Shown here piece after piece: positions 49,015-57,108 of a stretch of 64,000 bases of DNA (the first letter of the stretch is position 1; the number at the start of each line of letters is the position of its first letter). The DNA is from JAJAZB01 sp965249815. Its GTDB lineage: Bacteria > Bacteroidota > Bacteroidia > Cytophagales > Spirosomataceae. A program made the position numbers and the translations under genes. The notes under the pieces are model-generated. The model did not search any database. It was given only the letters and a program-made list of their open reading frames with translations, and was not told the DNA's origin. The stretch covers positions 2,790,001 through 2,854,000 of the forward strand of contig CBDFMV010000003.1 of assembly GCA_965249815.1 (NCBI GenBank), written 5' to 3'.

Positions 49015-49075
49015 GGAACACGGATTGGACGGGTGCTACGCAATACGAATAAAAATCAGTGTCAATCCGTGTTCC
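49015..49075. repeat. Inverted repeat GGAACACGGATTG / CAATCCGTGTTCC
   Basis: Thirteen-base perfect arms (49015-49027, 49063-49075) in the 144-base gap downstream of proS. The right arm ends eight bases before the proS stop codon position, so it probably acts as the proS terminator. Confidence 0.75.
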
Positions 49076-49083
49076 ATTTCTGT

Positions 49084-50556
49084 TCAGTACGCTCGTGCGA
49101 AAATAACCCGCTGCGACGAGGGTTTTCCCGAAAACACGCAGACGCCGTCCTCCTCCGGCGCGTCCAATGGAATGCAGCGGATGGTGGCTTTGGTAGCGTC
49201 TTTAATGGCTTCCTCGGTTTCGGACGTGCCGTCCCAGTGGGCCAGCAGGAAGCCGCCCTTTTCGATTTGCGCTTCAAACTGCGCCCACGAGTCCACGCGG
49301 TGGGTGTTTTCTTCGCGGAAGTTGAGCGCCTTCTGGTAAATGCTGGCCTGGATTTCGTTGAGCAGCCCGGCGATGCGGTCGGCGAGGCCGTCCATCGGCA
49401 CGGTTTGCTTTTCGCGGGTGTCACGGCGGGCGATTTCGACGGTGCCGTTTTCGAGGTCGCGCGCCCCAATGGCCAGCCGGACGGGTACGCCCCGGAGTTC
49501 GTATTCGGCGAATTTCCAGCCCGGTTTGTTGGCGTCGGAATCGTCGAATTTCACCGAAATCCCTTTCGATTTGAGTTCTTTGAGCAACGGAGCCACGGCC
49601 TCGCGCACGGCCTGCAACTGCTCGTCGTTGCGGTAAATCGGCACGATGACCACCTGCATCGGGGCCAGCCGGGGCGGCAACACCAGGCCCTGGTCGTCGG
49701 AGTGGGCCATGATGAGCGCACCCATCAACCGAGTCGAAGCGCCCCACGACGTCCCCCAGACGTACTCCAACTGGTTTTCGCGGTTCAGAAACTTTACGTC
49801 GAAGGCCTGCGCGAAATTCTGCCCCAAAAAGTGCGACGTGGCCGCCTGGAGGGCCTTGCCGTCCTGCATCATGGCCTCGATGCAGTAGGTGTCGACGGCT
49901 CCGGCGAAGCGCTCGTTGGCCGTTTTTCGGCCTCGAATCACGGGCATGGCCATCCACTCTTCGGCAAAGGTGGCGTACACCTCCAGCATCTGCTCGGTTT
50001 CGGCCACGGCTTCGTCGGCGGTGGCGTGGGCGGTGTGGCCTTCCTGCCACAGGAATTCGGTGGTGCGCAGGAACAGCCGCGTGCGCATTTCCCAGCGCAC
50101 CACGTTGGCCCACTGGTTGATGAGCAGCGGCAGATCGCGATACGACTGAATCCAGTTTTTGTACGTGCTCCAGATGACGGTTTCTGACGTGGGCCGGACG
50201 ATGAGTTCTTCCTCCAGCTTCGCGTCTGGGTCCACGATGACGCCGCTGCCGTCCGGGGCGGCCTTGAGCCGGTAGTGCGTCACGACGGCGCATTCTTTGG
50301 CGAAGCCTTCGACGTGGCTCGCTTCTTTTGACAGGAATGATTTGGGGATAAAAAGCGGGAAGTAGGCGTTGACGTGGCCCGTTTCCTTGAACATGTCGTC
50401 GAGGGCGCGCTGCATTTTTTCCCAGATCGAAAAGCCGTAGGGTTTGATGACCATGCAGCCACGAACCGCCGAATTTTCGGCCAGGTCAGCGCGTTTGACG
50501 AGTTCGTTGTACCATTCGGAGTAGTCTTCGTTTTTGGAGGTGATGCCTTTGCTCAT
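49084..50556 (-). CDS. proS: Prolyl-tRNA synthetase, archaeal/eukaryote type
   Basis: Charges tRNA-Pro, 490 residues, ProS type 3 (no bacterial editing insertion). Class II motifs: motif 2 in RWEMRTRLFLRTTEFLWQEGHTAHA, and motif 3 at GASTRLMGALIMAHSDDQGLVLPPRLAPMQVVIVPI. The anticodon-binding domain (about 290-400) and the zinc-type C-terminal domain of this type follow, ending KPSSQRVIFARAY. This type is common in Bacteroidota. A TATCTTTG promoter box on the same strand lies about 95 bases upstream. Confidence 0.97.
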   Translation of the reverse strand: MSKGITSKNEDYSEWYNELVKRADLAENSAVRGCMVIKPYGFSIWEKMQRALDDMFKETGHVNAYFPLFIPKSFLSKEASHVEGFAKECAVVTHYRLKAAPDGSGVIVDPDAKLEEELIVRPTSETVIWSTYKNWIQSYRDLPLLINQWANVVRWEMRTRLFLRTTEFLWQEGHTAHATADEAVAETEQMLEVYATFAEEWMAMPVIRGRKTANERFAGAVDTYCIEAMMQDGKALQAATSHFLGQNFAQAFDVKFLNRENQLEYVWGTSWGASTRLMGALIMAHSDDQGLVLPPRLAPMQVVIVPIYRNDEQLQAVREAVAPLLKELKSKGISVKFDDSDANKPGWKFAEYELRGVPVRLAIGARDLENGTVEIARRDTREKQTVPMDGLADRIAGLLNEIQASIYQKALNFREENTHRVDSWAQFEAQIEKGGFLLAHWDGTSETEEAIKDATKATIRCIPLDAPEEDGVCVFSGKPSSQRVIFARAY

Positions 50557-50651
50557 GCGGGAGGTCGTAAAGTCGTCAGGGTGAATTTCACCGGGTTGGG
50601 TAGTCTGAAAAATAGCCTGTTAAAATCTGTTAAAACCCAAAACAGGCGTTG

Positions 50652-50659
50652 CAAAGATA
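50652..50659 (-). promoter_or_regulatory. TATCTTTG promoter box for proS
   Basis: Reading leftward, TATCTTTG matches TAnnTTTG exactly, about 95 bases before the proS ATG at 50556. No gene lies between. A -33 TTTG is not obvious. Confidence 0.55.
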
Positions 50660-50749
50660 GGTTTTTGCGGTAAGTTTGTGAGTGTTCGGGCGCATTCCAA
50701 TTCCATGGGGAGCGCCCGAAAGGCAGAAGGTTCTTAAACCGATCCAATC

Positions 50750-51847
50750 ATGAAAGTCAATCACTTCTCCAAAGTACTGGCGCTGGCTGTGGTGGCAGGG
50801 TTGTGGAGTTGCAGCAGCCAGAAACAAGTGGCCCAGCAGTACGTGTACGACGATTTGTACGCGGGTGCGGGCGATGTGAAGGCCGTGGCCTACAGCAGCA
50901 AACGGAATCAGTCGTTCGACGCCACCGACCGCGTCAGCACTCAGGAAAGCACCACCCCGCGCAGCCAGGCCGTCCCGGGCAGCAGCGACTACTACAACCC
51001 CGAACTCAGCGCGGGGAATTACAAGAAAAATCAGCAGGGCTACAGCAACGACTACGACACGGGCTATTCCGACGGGTACTACAGCGCCCGCACCAGCGGT
51101 TGGGGCAATTCCCTGAACCGGTATAATTCATACAACTCCTGGGGCTACAACGGCTGGAATTCGTGGGGCGGTTTCTCGCCGGGCCTGAGCCTCGGGCTTG
51201 GTTTTGGCAGCCCGTGGGCGTACAGTGGTTTCTACAACCCCTGGTACAGCCCGTTCGGTGGCTTCTACAACAGCTACGCTTACAGCCCCTTCGGATATGG
51301 CTACGGGGGTTACGGCTATGACCCGTTTTACGGGGGCTGGGGCCGCACCCGCATTTACAACAACTACTACAACTACCCCGCCTACGGGTACGGCACGGGG
51401 GGCAGTGGGTACGTGAACAGCGGTACCGGTAGCACGAATAACAATTCGTATTCGACCCCTGCGCGCGGATATACCCGGTCGCAGTCGGCCTATAATTCGG
51501 ATTTCAACAATGCTCCGAGTGCGCCGGGTCGGGGTGCACGTCAGGATTACACCAATTCGACGGGCAGCAATTCCGACTACTACTCACGTCCGCGCCGGGG
51601 CGAGGACAGCTATTCGACCAACTCGGGTAACTCCGGTTATTACTCGCGGCCCAACAACAGCTACAGTGCCCCCAGCTATAATTCCGGCTCCAGCTCGAAC
51701 AACAGTTACAACAATTACTCCCGCCCGAGCGGCAACAGCGGGTTTTCCAACCAAAACAGTAGTTCGTCGTCCTCGTTCGGGGGCGGAAGCTCGTCGGGTG
51801 GTGGGGGCGGCGGCGGTGGGGGTGGCCGTTCGCGGGGACCACGCTAA
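50750..51847 (+). CDS. Prion-like Tyr/Ser/Asn/Gly-rich lipoprotein
   Basis: Predicted surface lipoprotein, 365 residues. The leader MKVNHFSKVLALAVVAGLWSC has a lipobox-like LWSC with C21. After about residue 85 it is almost entirely Y, S, N, G, P and R: tyrosine-glycine stretches (YGYGGYGYDPFYGGWG, about 175-200), repeated NSG-YYSRP units (about 280-310), and a terminal serine run followed by ten glycines and RSRGPR. No folded domain is visible. This composition resembles phase-separating or adhesive proteins, so a role in matrix or coat assembly is possible. Related Bacteroidota proteins are, as far as I know, uncharacterised. Confidence 0.82.
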   Translation: MKVNHFSKVLALAVVAGLWSCSSQKQVAQQYVYDDLYAGAGDVKAVAYSSKRNQSFDATDRVSTQESTTPRSQAVPGSSDYYNPELSAGNYKKNQQGYSNDYDTGYSDGYYSARTSGWGNSLNRYNSYNSWGYNGWNSWGGFSPGLSLGLGFGSPWAYSGFYNPWYSPFGGFYNSYAYSPFGYGYGGYGYDPFYGGWGRTRIYNNYYNYPAYGYGTGGSGYVNSGTGSTNNNSYSTPARGYTRSQSAYNSDFNNAPSAPGRGARQDYTNSTGSNSDYYSRPRRGEDSYSTNSGNSGYYSRPNNSYSAPSYNSGSSSNNSYNNYSRPSGNSGFSNQNSSSSSSFGGGSSSGGGGGGGGGGRSRGPR

Positions 51848-51886
51848 TTCATTGACGGATTGAAACTTAACAAATTTTAACAGGCT

Positions 51887-51922
51887 AACCCCGCCAACCT
51901 TTTTGGGTTGGCGGGGTTTTTT
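51887..51922 (+). terminator. Terminator after the prion-like lipoprotein gene
   Basis: AACCCCGCCAACC (51887-51899) pairs with GGTTGGCGGGGTT (51906-51918) and is followed by TTTT. It ends 37 bases before the next ATG. Confidence 0.88.
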
Positions 51923-51958
51923 CCGTTAGTTAGTCAGACTATTTTTAGTAACGCTCCG

Positions 51959-53608
51959 ATGACCAACGCCCTTCGATACGCAGCCCTGACGCTGAGCCTC
52001 TGCTCGGCCCTTCACGCGCAGGCGCAGGACAATAATTACGACGCCCTCGCCCGTACGTTCTCGCAAACCGGTCCCGTGGGGTCGGCGAGATTTCAGGCCC
52101 TGGGTGGCCCCCACGCCGCTTTGGGAGCCGACGCCTCGACCCTGGCGGGCAACCCGGCAGGGCTGGGCTTTTATTCCCGTTCTGAAATCAACTTCACACC
52201 CGGTGTGGCGTTTCAGACCAACAAAACCGAGTACCTGGGCCAAACCCGAACCGACAGCAAGGGAAATGTGAACCTGGCCAACATCGGCGTCATTTTTGCC
52301 GGTAGCCGCAGCAATCCGGTGGGATTCAGCCGCTGGAAAGGCGCGTTCGGCCTGGGCTACACGCGCAGTTTCAACCTTAGCAACGCCGTTACGTTTGGTG
52401 GCACCAACAACAAAAGCTCCCTGACCGATTCCTTCGCCGACCTGGCCAATACCGAGCAGAAGGGCGGCACGCCCGTCGGCGATTTTTTCAGCGATTTCGA
52501 CAACAACCGCAACAATGGCACCTTCGATTTCCCCACGTCGGCCTATTATTTCGGGTCGCTGATTATTCCCAGCCGCAACGCCCAGGGTCAGTCCGGGCCG
52601 CCGTACTCAGGTGCCGAACCAAGCAAAACCGTCAACCAGACCTTTGGCTTTAAGTCGAGCGGAGCCACCAGCCAGTGGACCGCCGCTTACGGGGCCAACT
52701 ACGACGATAAACTGTACCTCGGTGCCAGCATCGGCTACGTGCGGATGAATTATTCGACCACGAAAACCTCCCGGGAAGACTTCAACAACCCTGACCAAAT
52801 CAAAGGCTTCACTTACGACCAAACCCTCAACACGCGCGGGGGCGGGTTTAACCTGTCGCTGGGGGCGATTTTCCGGCCCGTTGAGTTTCTGCGCATCGGG
52901 GCGTCGATTACCACTCCAACCGGCATGGCCATCAGCGAAACCAGTGAATCGAGCCTGCTGGTGGACCTGGCCCGTCCCGTCGATTTAGGCCCGACGAGCC
53001 AGCAGAACCCGACCGACCTGAACCTGTTCCGGCAGGCGGGCTTCAACCTCACCAGCCAGAATGGCCGCACGTACATCGCAGGCATTCCCCGGCTGGCCGT
53101 AAAACCCTACGATTCCAACTACAAACTCCGGACGCCTTTCAAGGCCAACGGCGGCGTGGCGGTGTTTTTCGGGAAAAGTGCCTTTATTTCGGGCAACGTG
53201 GAGTATGTGGCCTTTGAAGGCATGCGCCTGACCTCCGACGACCAGAACGCCGACGGCGGCCTGCGCGACGGCAGCTACACGGCCATTGTGAAGCGCGCCT
53301 ACCAGAACGTACTCAATTACAAACTGGGCGGCGAATATCGCTACCAGCACTTCCACCTCCGGGCCGGGTGGAGCTACTACGGCGACCCGTACAAAGAAAC
53401 TTTTGACAAATTCGACCGTGCCCGCACGATTTATTCGGCGGGTGTGGGCTACCGCGACGAGAAGTTTTACGTGGACGTCGCCGGGCTTTATGGGCAGAGT
53501 GCTAATTCCTATTCGCCTTACGTGTTGAACAACCCGCAGGATTACGCGTCCGCCAAAATCAACAACAGTACCTCGCAGGTGATTTTGTCGGTCGGGACGT
53601 ATTTCTGA
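51959..53608 (+). CDS. OmpP1/FadL-type outer-membrane porin
   Basis: Outer-membrane beta-barrel of the FadL/TodX type, 549 residues, probably passing hydrophobic compounds. Signal peptide MTNALRYAALTLSLCSALHAQA-Q begins at ATG 51959. The N-terminal hatch-like text GSARFQALGGPHAALGADASTLAGNPAGLGFYSRSEINFTPG is characteristic (N-P-A-G-L near residue 70). Strands alternate through the rest, ending NSTSQVILSVGTYF with terminal aromatic. Bacteroidota members near T9SS genes include PorV-like proteins, but PorV is shorter, about 380-400 residues. Substrate unknown. Confidence 0.88.
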   Translation: MTNALRYAALTLSLCSALHAQAQDNNYDALARTFSQTGPVGSARFQALGGPHAALGADASTLAGNPAGLGFYSRSEINFTPGVAFQTNKTEYLGQTRTDSKGNVNLANIGVIFAGSRSNPVGFSRWKGAFGLGYTRSFNLSNAVTFGGTNNKSSLTDSFADLANTEQKGGTPVGDFFSDFDNNRNNGTFDFPTSAYYFGSLIIPSRNAQGQSGPPYSGAEPSKTVNQTFGFKSSGATSQWTAAYGANYDDKLYLGASIGYVRMNYSTTKTSREDFNNPDQIKGFTYDQTLNTRGGGFNLSLGAIFRPVEFLRIGASITTPTGMAISETSESSLLVDLARPVDLGPTSQQNPTDLNLFRQAGFNLTSQNGRTYIAGIPRLAVKPYDSNYKLRTPFKANGGVAVFFGKSAFISGNVEYVAFEGMRLTSDDQNADGGLRDGSYTAIVKRAYQNVLNYKLGGEYRYQHFHLRAGWSYYGDPYKETFDKFDRARTIYSAGVGYRDEKFYVDVAGLYGQSANSYSPYVLNNPQDYASAKINNSTSQVILSVGTYF

Positions 53609-53696
53609 AAACGAGTAAGGGAGTTAGGGGAAAAAGGAGTAAGGGTTTTTAGCCTTTACTCCTCTTTCCCCTAACTGGTTTTCCCCTCACTCCTTT
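53603..53696. repeat. Inverted repeat of GGAGTAAGGG/AGTTAGGGG words between convergent genes
   Basis: AGTTAGGGGAAAAAGGAGTA (53622 on) pairs with TACTCCTCTTTCCCCTAACT (to 53676), about 20 of 22 positions. Outer CGAGTAAGGGAG and CTCACTCCTTT extend it. The aroK stop codon (53687-53689) is inside the right end. Confidence 0.8.
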
Positions 53697-54202
53697 AAAT
53701 AGTACCGCACCGCTTCTACCAATTGCTCCACGGTGGTTTCACCAGAAACAACGAGGTGCGCCCGTCGGTAAAATGGCAGGCGGGCCTGATAGGTGGCTTG
53801 CAGCGTAGCGAGCAAGTCTTCGGGCGACGTTTTTCGGTAAAGCGGGCGGTCGTCCTTGCGCGTGCGGAGCAGCCGCTCCAGCAGCGTCGCGGGCGGCACG
53901 TCGAGAAAAATGCTCAGTCCGTGGGCTAGAATGAAGTCCATGTTGTCGAAAAAACACGGCACGCCGCCGCCCGTCGAAATGACCTGGCCCTCGTCGGTAG
54001 GCAGGCTTTTCAGCACGGCACTTTCCACCTTCCGAAAATAATCTTCTCCTTTCAAACTGAATAATTCGGGAATCGTCGCCCCTTCGCGGGCTTCGATGCG
54101 CTTGTCCATGTCCACGAAGGGCACATTGAGCACTCGCGCCAGGCCGCGCCCCAACGTGCTTTTGCCCGACGAAGGCATGCCCAGCAGGTAAATCGGTTTC
54201 AT
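53687..54202 (-). CDS. aroK: Shikimate kinase
   Basis: Phosphorylates shikimate in aromatic amino-acid synthesis, 171 residues. P-loop LLGMPSSGKSTLG (6-18), shikimate-binding D-M-D-K-R-I-E (FVDMDKRIEAREG), F-R-x-x-E (YFRKVE), STGGGVPCF, and lid R-x-D-D-R-P-L-Y. The start overlaps the upstream membrane-protein gene by ATGA, so it is translationally coupled to it. The stop is at the edge of an inverted repeat. Last residues KE come from the repeat. Confidence 0.96.
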   Translation of the reverse strand: MKPIYLLGMPSSGKSTLGRGLARVLNVPFVDMDKRIEAREGATIPELFSLKGEDYFRKVESAVLKSLPTDEGQVISTGGGVPCFFDNMDFILAHGLSIFLDVPPATLLERLLRTRKDDRPLYRKTSPEDLLATLQATYQARLPFYRRAHLVVSGETTVEQLVEAVRYYLKE

Positions 54203-55914
54203 GGGGAAACGGCAAGGGTTTGGGGGGAAAAACGCAGCGACGTCTGGCCGTCCGCGAGCGTGAGCACGCCCACCCGGTACGTGCCGGGGCGCAGGGCACC
54301 GCTCAGGGCCGAGCCGTTGAAACCCCGGCCGTAGTACCGGCCCGTACGCAGCACGTTCTGCCAGGTGTTGCGGCCCCGCCAGGTGCCCACGAGGTACGTG
54401 CCGCGCTCGGATTTCAGCACGACAAATTGATTGCCCTCGCCGTTTTCGCTCGAAAAATCGAACTGCTCGAACCGGCGCGTGGCCTTAGGCTCCTGAATCA
54501 GCAGCGGGCTGGTGGCGACGGCGACGCGCAGGCTCGAATCGACGCTCGCCACGGGGCCGAGCAGGGCCGGTTCCGCCGCCGAAAGCGGTGTTTGGGGTAG
54601 GGGGCAAATGCCGCGCCGGATGCCGTCCGAATACGTCGGGCGGATTTCGATGTTGAACGGGGCCGGGTACTGCACAAAACTTTCGTTGTGGTGCCAGTTG
54701 AAGGCATCGGCCCACTGGCAATTGCGGCGGTAGGCGAGCGGGGGATTGGCCGTGAATTGCGCCAGCACCCAAAACGCCCCAGCGAAGGCGAGTACTCCAC
54801 CGAGCAGCCCCGCCCGGAACCGCGCCGGTACGACGTGCAGCAGCGTCAGGTAAAACACCATGAAGGCCAGCGCCGACATATGAATATACCGCACCTGCAC
54901 CAGTCCCTGTAACCCGCTCCACGAACGAAACAGGCTGGTAATCAACGCCGTGGCCAGCAGCACCGCCGCACAGCCCATCAGAAAAAAGCGGTCGTTGGTC
55001 AAATACCGTTGCAGGCTGGAATCGTAGGCGGTTGGTTTCAAAAAAAACCAGACCGCCCGGAGGTTGACCACCGCCAAAACAAGGGCAATCACCGCGCCGG
55101 TGAGAATAGGCAACGCGAATTTTCCCGGCTGAAATACGTCGGTGATGGCCCCGGTGAAGGCAAAAACCCCACCCACAAACCGCAACGGGTCGGCCAGGCT
55201 GCCCGCCGCGTCGCCGTTCTGACCTTTGGTGTAGCCGAAGCCGAAGTAAAAAAACGCCACGACGGCCAGCGCCGACAGCCAGGCCGCGAGCGGTACCCAG
55301 CGGCGTTGCAGACCGAGCACCACCGCCCCCCAAGCGAAACTCAGAATGCCGTTGCCGTGCGTAAACACGGCCACCACGGCCACCATCATCGCTCCAACGA
55401 ACGCCGTTGGGGTGGGTTTGGCAACGAGCACGGCCAGCAGAAACAGCCAGAAAAACACGCAGTATTGCTGGAGAATGCTAATCGTCCAGGTCAGGCTGTC
55501 GTACGATTGGGGCTGGAACAGCAGCAGCGCCACCGGGAGAAAGAACACGAGCGGCAGGTCCGTTTTCCGAAATGACCGGTAAAACAAGGCCACGAAGCCC
55601 AGCACGAACAAATCGCCGAGCCAGGTGAGCGTCAGCCAATTGATGCGGCCTTCGAGTTGATAATCCAGCCAGGTGTAAAGCCGGGGAAAAATGATGCGGT
55701 GCTCGTTGTGCTGCACGGCCATGTCGCTCAGCATCTGCCCGAACGAAAGGTGCCGCTCTTCGGCCCAGACGACGTTTTTCAGGAGGTGAAAATCATCGGC
55801 GAAGGGCAAATCGACGGCGTAGGAATGGATCAGGTAGAAATGCAGGGCCGCCAGTCCGAGCATCGTCAGCGCCGCGACTCCGGTGACGAGGGGGGAGCGT
55901 AAGAGTTTCTCCAT
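54199..55914 (-). CDS. Polytopic membrane protein, GT-C-like, unknown function
   Basis: Inner-membrane protein, 571 residues, with about 11-12 hydrophobic helices over residues 8-410 and a soluble C-terminal beta part (about 450-571). The first extracytoplasmic loop has LPFADDFHLLKN and HNEHRIIFPRLYTWLDY; acidic D-D and H-N-E-H are reminiscent of membrane glycosyltransferase active loops (GT-C fold), but no family can be assigned. Its start overlaps the upstream DoxX-like gene as TGATG, and its stop overlaps aroK as ATGA, so three genes are tightly coupled. A sugar or polyprenyl-linked transfer role is a guess. Confidence 0.78.
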   Translation of the reverse strand: MEKLLRSPLVTGVAALTMLGLAALHFYLIHSYAVDLPFADDFHLLKNVVWAEERHLSFGQMLSDMAVQHNEHRIIFPRLYTWLDYQLEGRINWLTLTWLGDLFVLGFVALFYRSFRKTDLPLVFFLPVALLLFQPQSYDSLTWTISILQQYCVFFWLFLLAVLVAKPTPTAFVGAMMVAVVAVFTHGNGILSFAWGAVVLGLQRRWVPLAAWLSALAVVAFFYFGFGYTKGQNGDAAGSLADPLRFVGGVFAFTGAITDVFQPGKFALPILTGAVIALVLAVVNLRAVWFFLKPTAYDSSLQRYLTNDRFFLMGCAAVLLATALITSLFRSWSGLQGLVQVRYIHMSALAFMVFYLTLLHVVPARFRAGLLGGVLAFAGAFWVLAQFTANPPLAYRRNCQWADAFNWHHNESFVQYPAPFNIEIRPTYSDGIRRGICPLPQTPLSAAEPALLGPVASVDSSLRVAVATSPLLIQEPKATRRFEQFDFSSENGEGNQFVVLKSERGTYLVGTWRGRNTWQNVLRTGRYYGRGFNGSALSGALRPGTYRVGVLTLADGQTSLRFSPQTLAVSP

Positions 55915-57008
55915 CAGTTGACGGCTTTGGCGAGCACCTCGTCTTTGGTGGGCACGTCGCGGAAACTCCACTTGCCTTTCACGACGCCGTCGTGGAGCAG
56001 CCACAGGCCCGGATTGGTACGCAGAATGGTTTTCAGCACCTTGAAATCGCCGAAGTAGTACGGCACGGCCAGTTGGTGTTCGTGGCGGAACGCCTCGAAA
56101 TCCGCTTCGGGCGACGAGGTCAGCACGAGGGGCGTCACCGGGCTGCCTTCGAGGCTTTTCGCGAGGGTTTTCATCGCGTCGAGCGTGCTCAGGTTGGCGT
56201 GGTGAACGTCCTGAATGACGAAAAACAGCTTGCTGCCGCGAAAGCTTTCCTGGGTAAAATCCACCGTATCGCGCCAAACCCGGTAATCGGTGATTTTCGG
56301 TTTGGCGCTTTCGTTCATTAGCACCATGGCCTTGAATTTCAGCGTCGTGTCGGTCGGGTATTGGTCAAATTCGAGCGTCTGGTCGCCTTTCGTCATGACG
56401 TAGCGGAACCGCAACGGCTCCGACGGCCTCAGGTTGCGCGGAATGCTGTCGCCCACTTTATACGGCAGCAAATCGAGCAGCGGCAAGTGCCAGACAGCGT
56501 ACAGCCCGACGCCGAGGCAGACCACCGTCGCCAGGCCCACCGCCCAGCCTGTGCGGGCCGAGTTGAGCGCGTCGCGGCTCGCCAGCAACACCAGAATCAG
56601 CACGCCGAGGGCCAGGTCCTTGCCGAACGAAGTCCAGGGCTGGAGTTTGATGGCTTCGCCGAAGCAGCCACAGTCGGTGACTTTGTTGAAATACGCCGAG
56701 TAGAACGTCAGGAATCCGAAAAAAATAATCGTCAGCGCCAGCACCCCGGTGGTCAGCCGCAGGCGGTAGCGCACGAGCAGCGCCACGCCGAGTACGACTT
56801 CGAGCACGCACAGGAAGATGGAAAAACCCAGCGCCAGCGGCACCAGCGCCTCCCAGAACGGCGCGCTCCAGGGCCAGTCCTGAGCGAAGACTTCAAAGTA
56901 TTCTTCCAGTTTGATCTGCGTGCCCACGGGGTCGTTGAGCTTGATCAGCCCGGAAAAAATGAACACGGCCCCAACGATAATCCGGCAAAAATTGGCAGGA
57001 AGGTTCAT
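55914..57008 (-). CDS. DoxX/MauE-like membrane protein with thioredoxin-like tail (BT_3928 family)
   Basis: Inner-membrane protein, 364 residues. Four helices in the first 170 residues carry the DoxX-type text RIIVGAVFIFSGLIKLNDPVGTQIKLEEYFEVF and FYSAYFNKVTDCGCFGEAIKL with a CGC cluster at about residue 114. Residues about 185-364 are soluble and resemble a thioredoxin-like fold (FFVIQDVHHANLSTLDAMKTLAK, TNPGLWLLHDGVVKGKWS) without a CxxC. In many Bacteroidota it sits between a DUF1599 gene and tpiA; here the DUF1599 gene is kept and tpiA is replaced by a membrane protein and aroK. Role unknown; redox or cofactor handling has been suggested by fold. Confidence 0.86.
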   Translation of the reverse strand: MNLPANFCRIIVGAVFIFSGLIKLNDPVGTQIKLEEYFEVFAQDWPWSAPFWEALVPLALGFSIFLCVLEVVLGVALLVRYRLRLTTGVLALTIIFFGFLTFYSAYFNKVTDCGCFGEAIKLQPWTSFGKDLALGVLILVLLASRDALNSARTGWAVGLATVVCLGVGLYAVWHLPLLDLLPYKVGDSIPRNLRPSEPLRFRYVMTKGDQTLEFDQYPTDTTLKFKAMVLMNESAKPKITDYRVWRDTVDFTQESFRGSKLFFVIQDVHHANLSTLDAMKTLAKSLEGSPVTPLVLTSSPEADFEAFRHEHQLAVPYYFGDFKVLKTILRTNPGLWLLHDGVVKGKWSFRDVPTKDEVLAKAVN

Positions 57009-57012
57009 GCGG

Positions 57013-57020
57013 TAAAGATA
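57013..57020 (-). promoter_or_regulatory. TATCTTTA box four bases before the DoxX-like ATG
   Basis: On the reverse strand TATCTTTA (TAnnTTTG with the last base changed) is followed by CCGC and ATG. The preceding bases belong to the dispersed repeat at 57021-57108. A transcript from it would be leaderless. Confidence 0.4.
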
Positions 57021-57108
57021 CGTAGCGCCGACATTCTTGTCGGCGTTCGGCAGTCAGGTTGCAACGCGAAGGTCCGCCGGTGGACGCCGACAAGAATGTC
57101 GGCGCTAT
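57021..57108. repeat. Dispersed inverted repeat, TAGCGCCGACATTC family, copy 2
   Basis: Arms CGTAGCGCCGACATTCTTGT (57021 on) and ACAAGAATGTCGGCGCTA (to 57107) pair exactly over about 24 bases, the same words as copy 1 at 23923. Loops differ. The DUF1599 stop codon (57105-57107) is the last triplet of the right arm, just as copy 1 supplies the mgtE stop. Confidence 0.9.
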
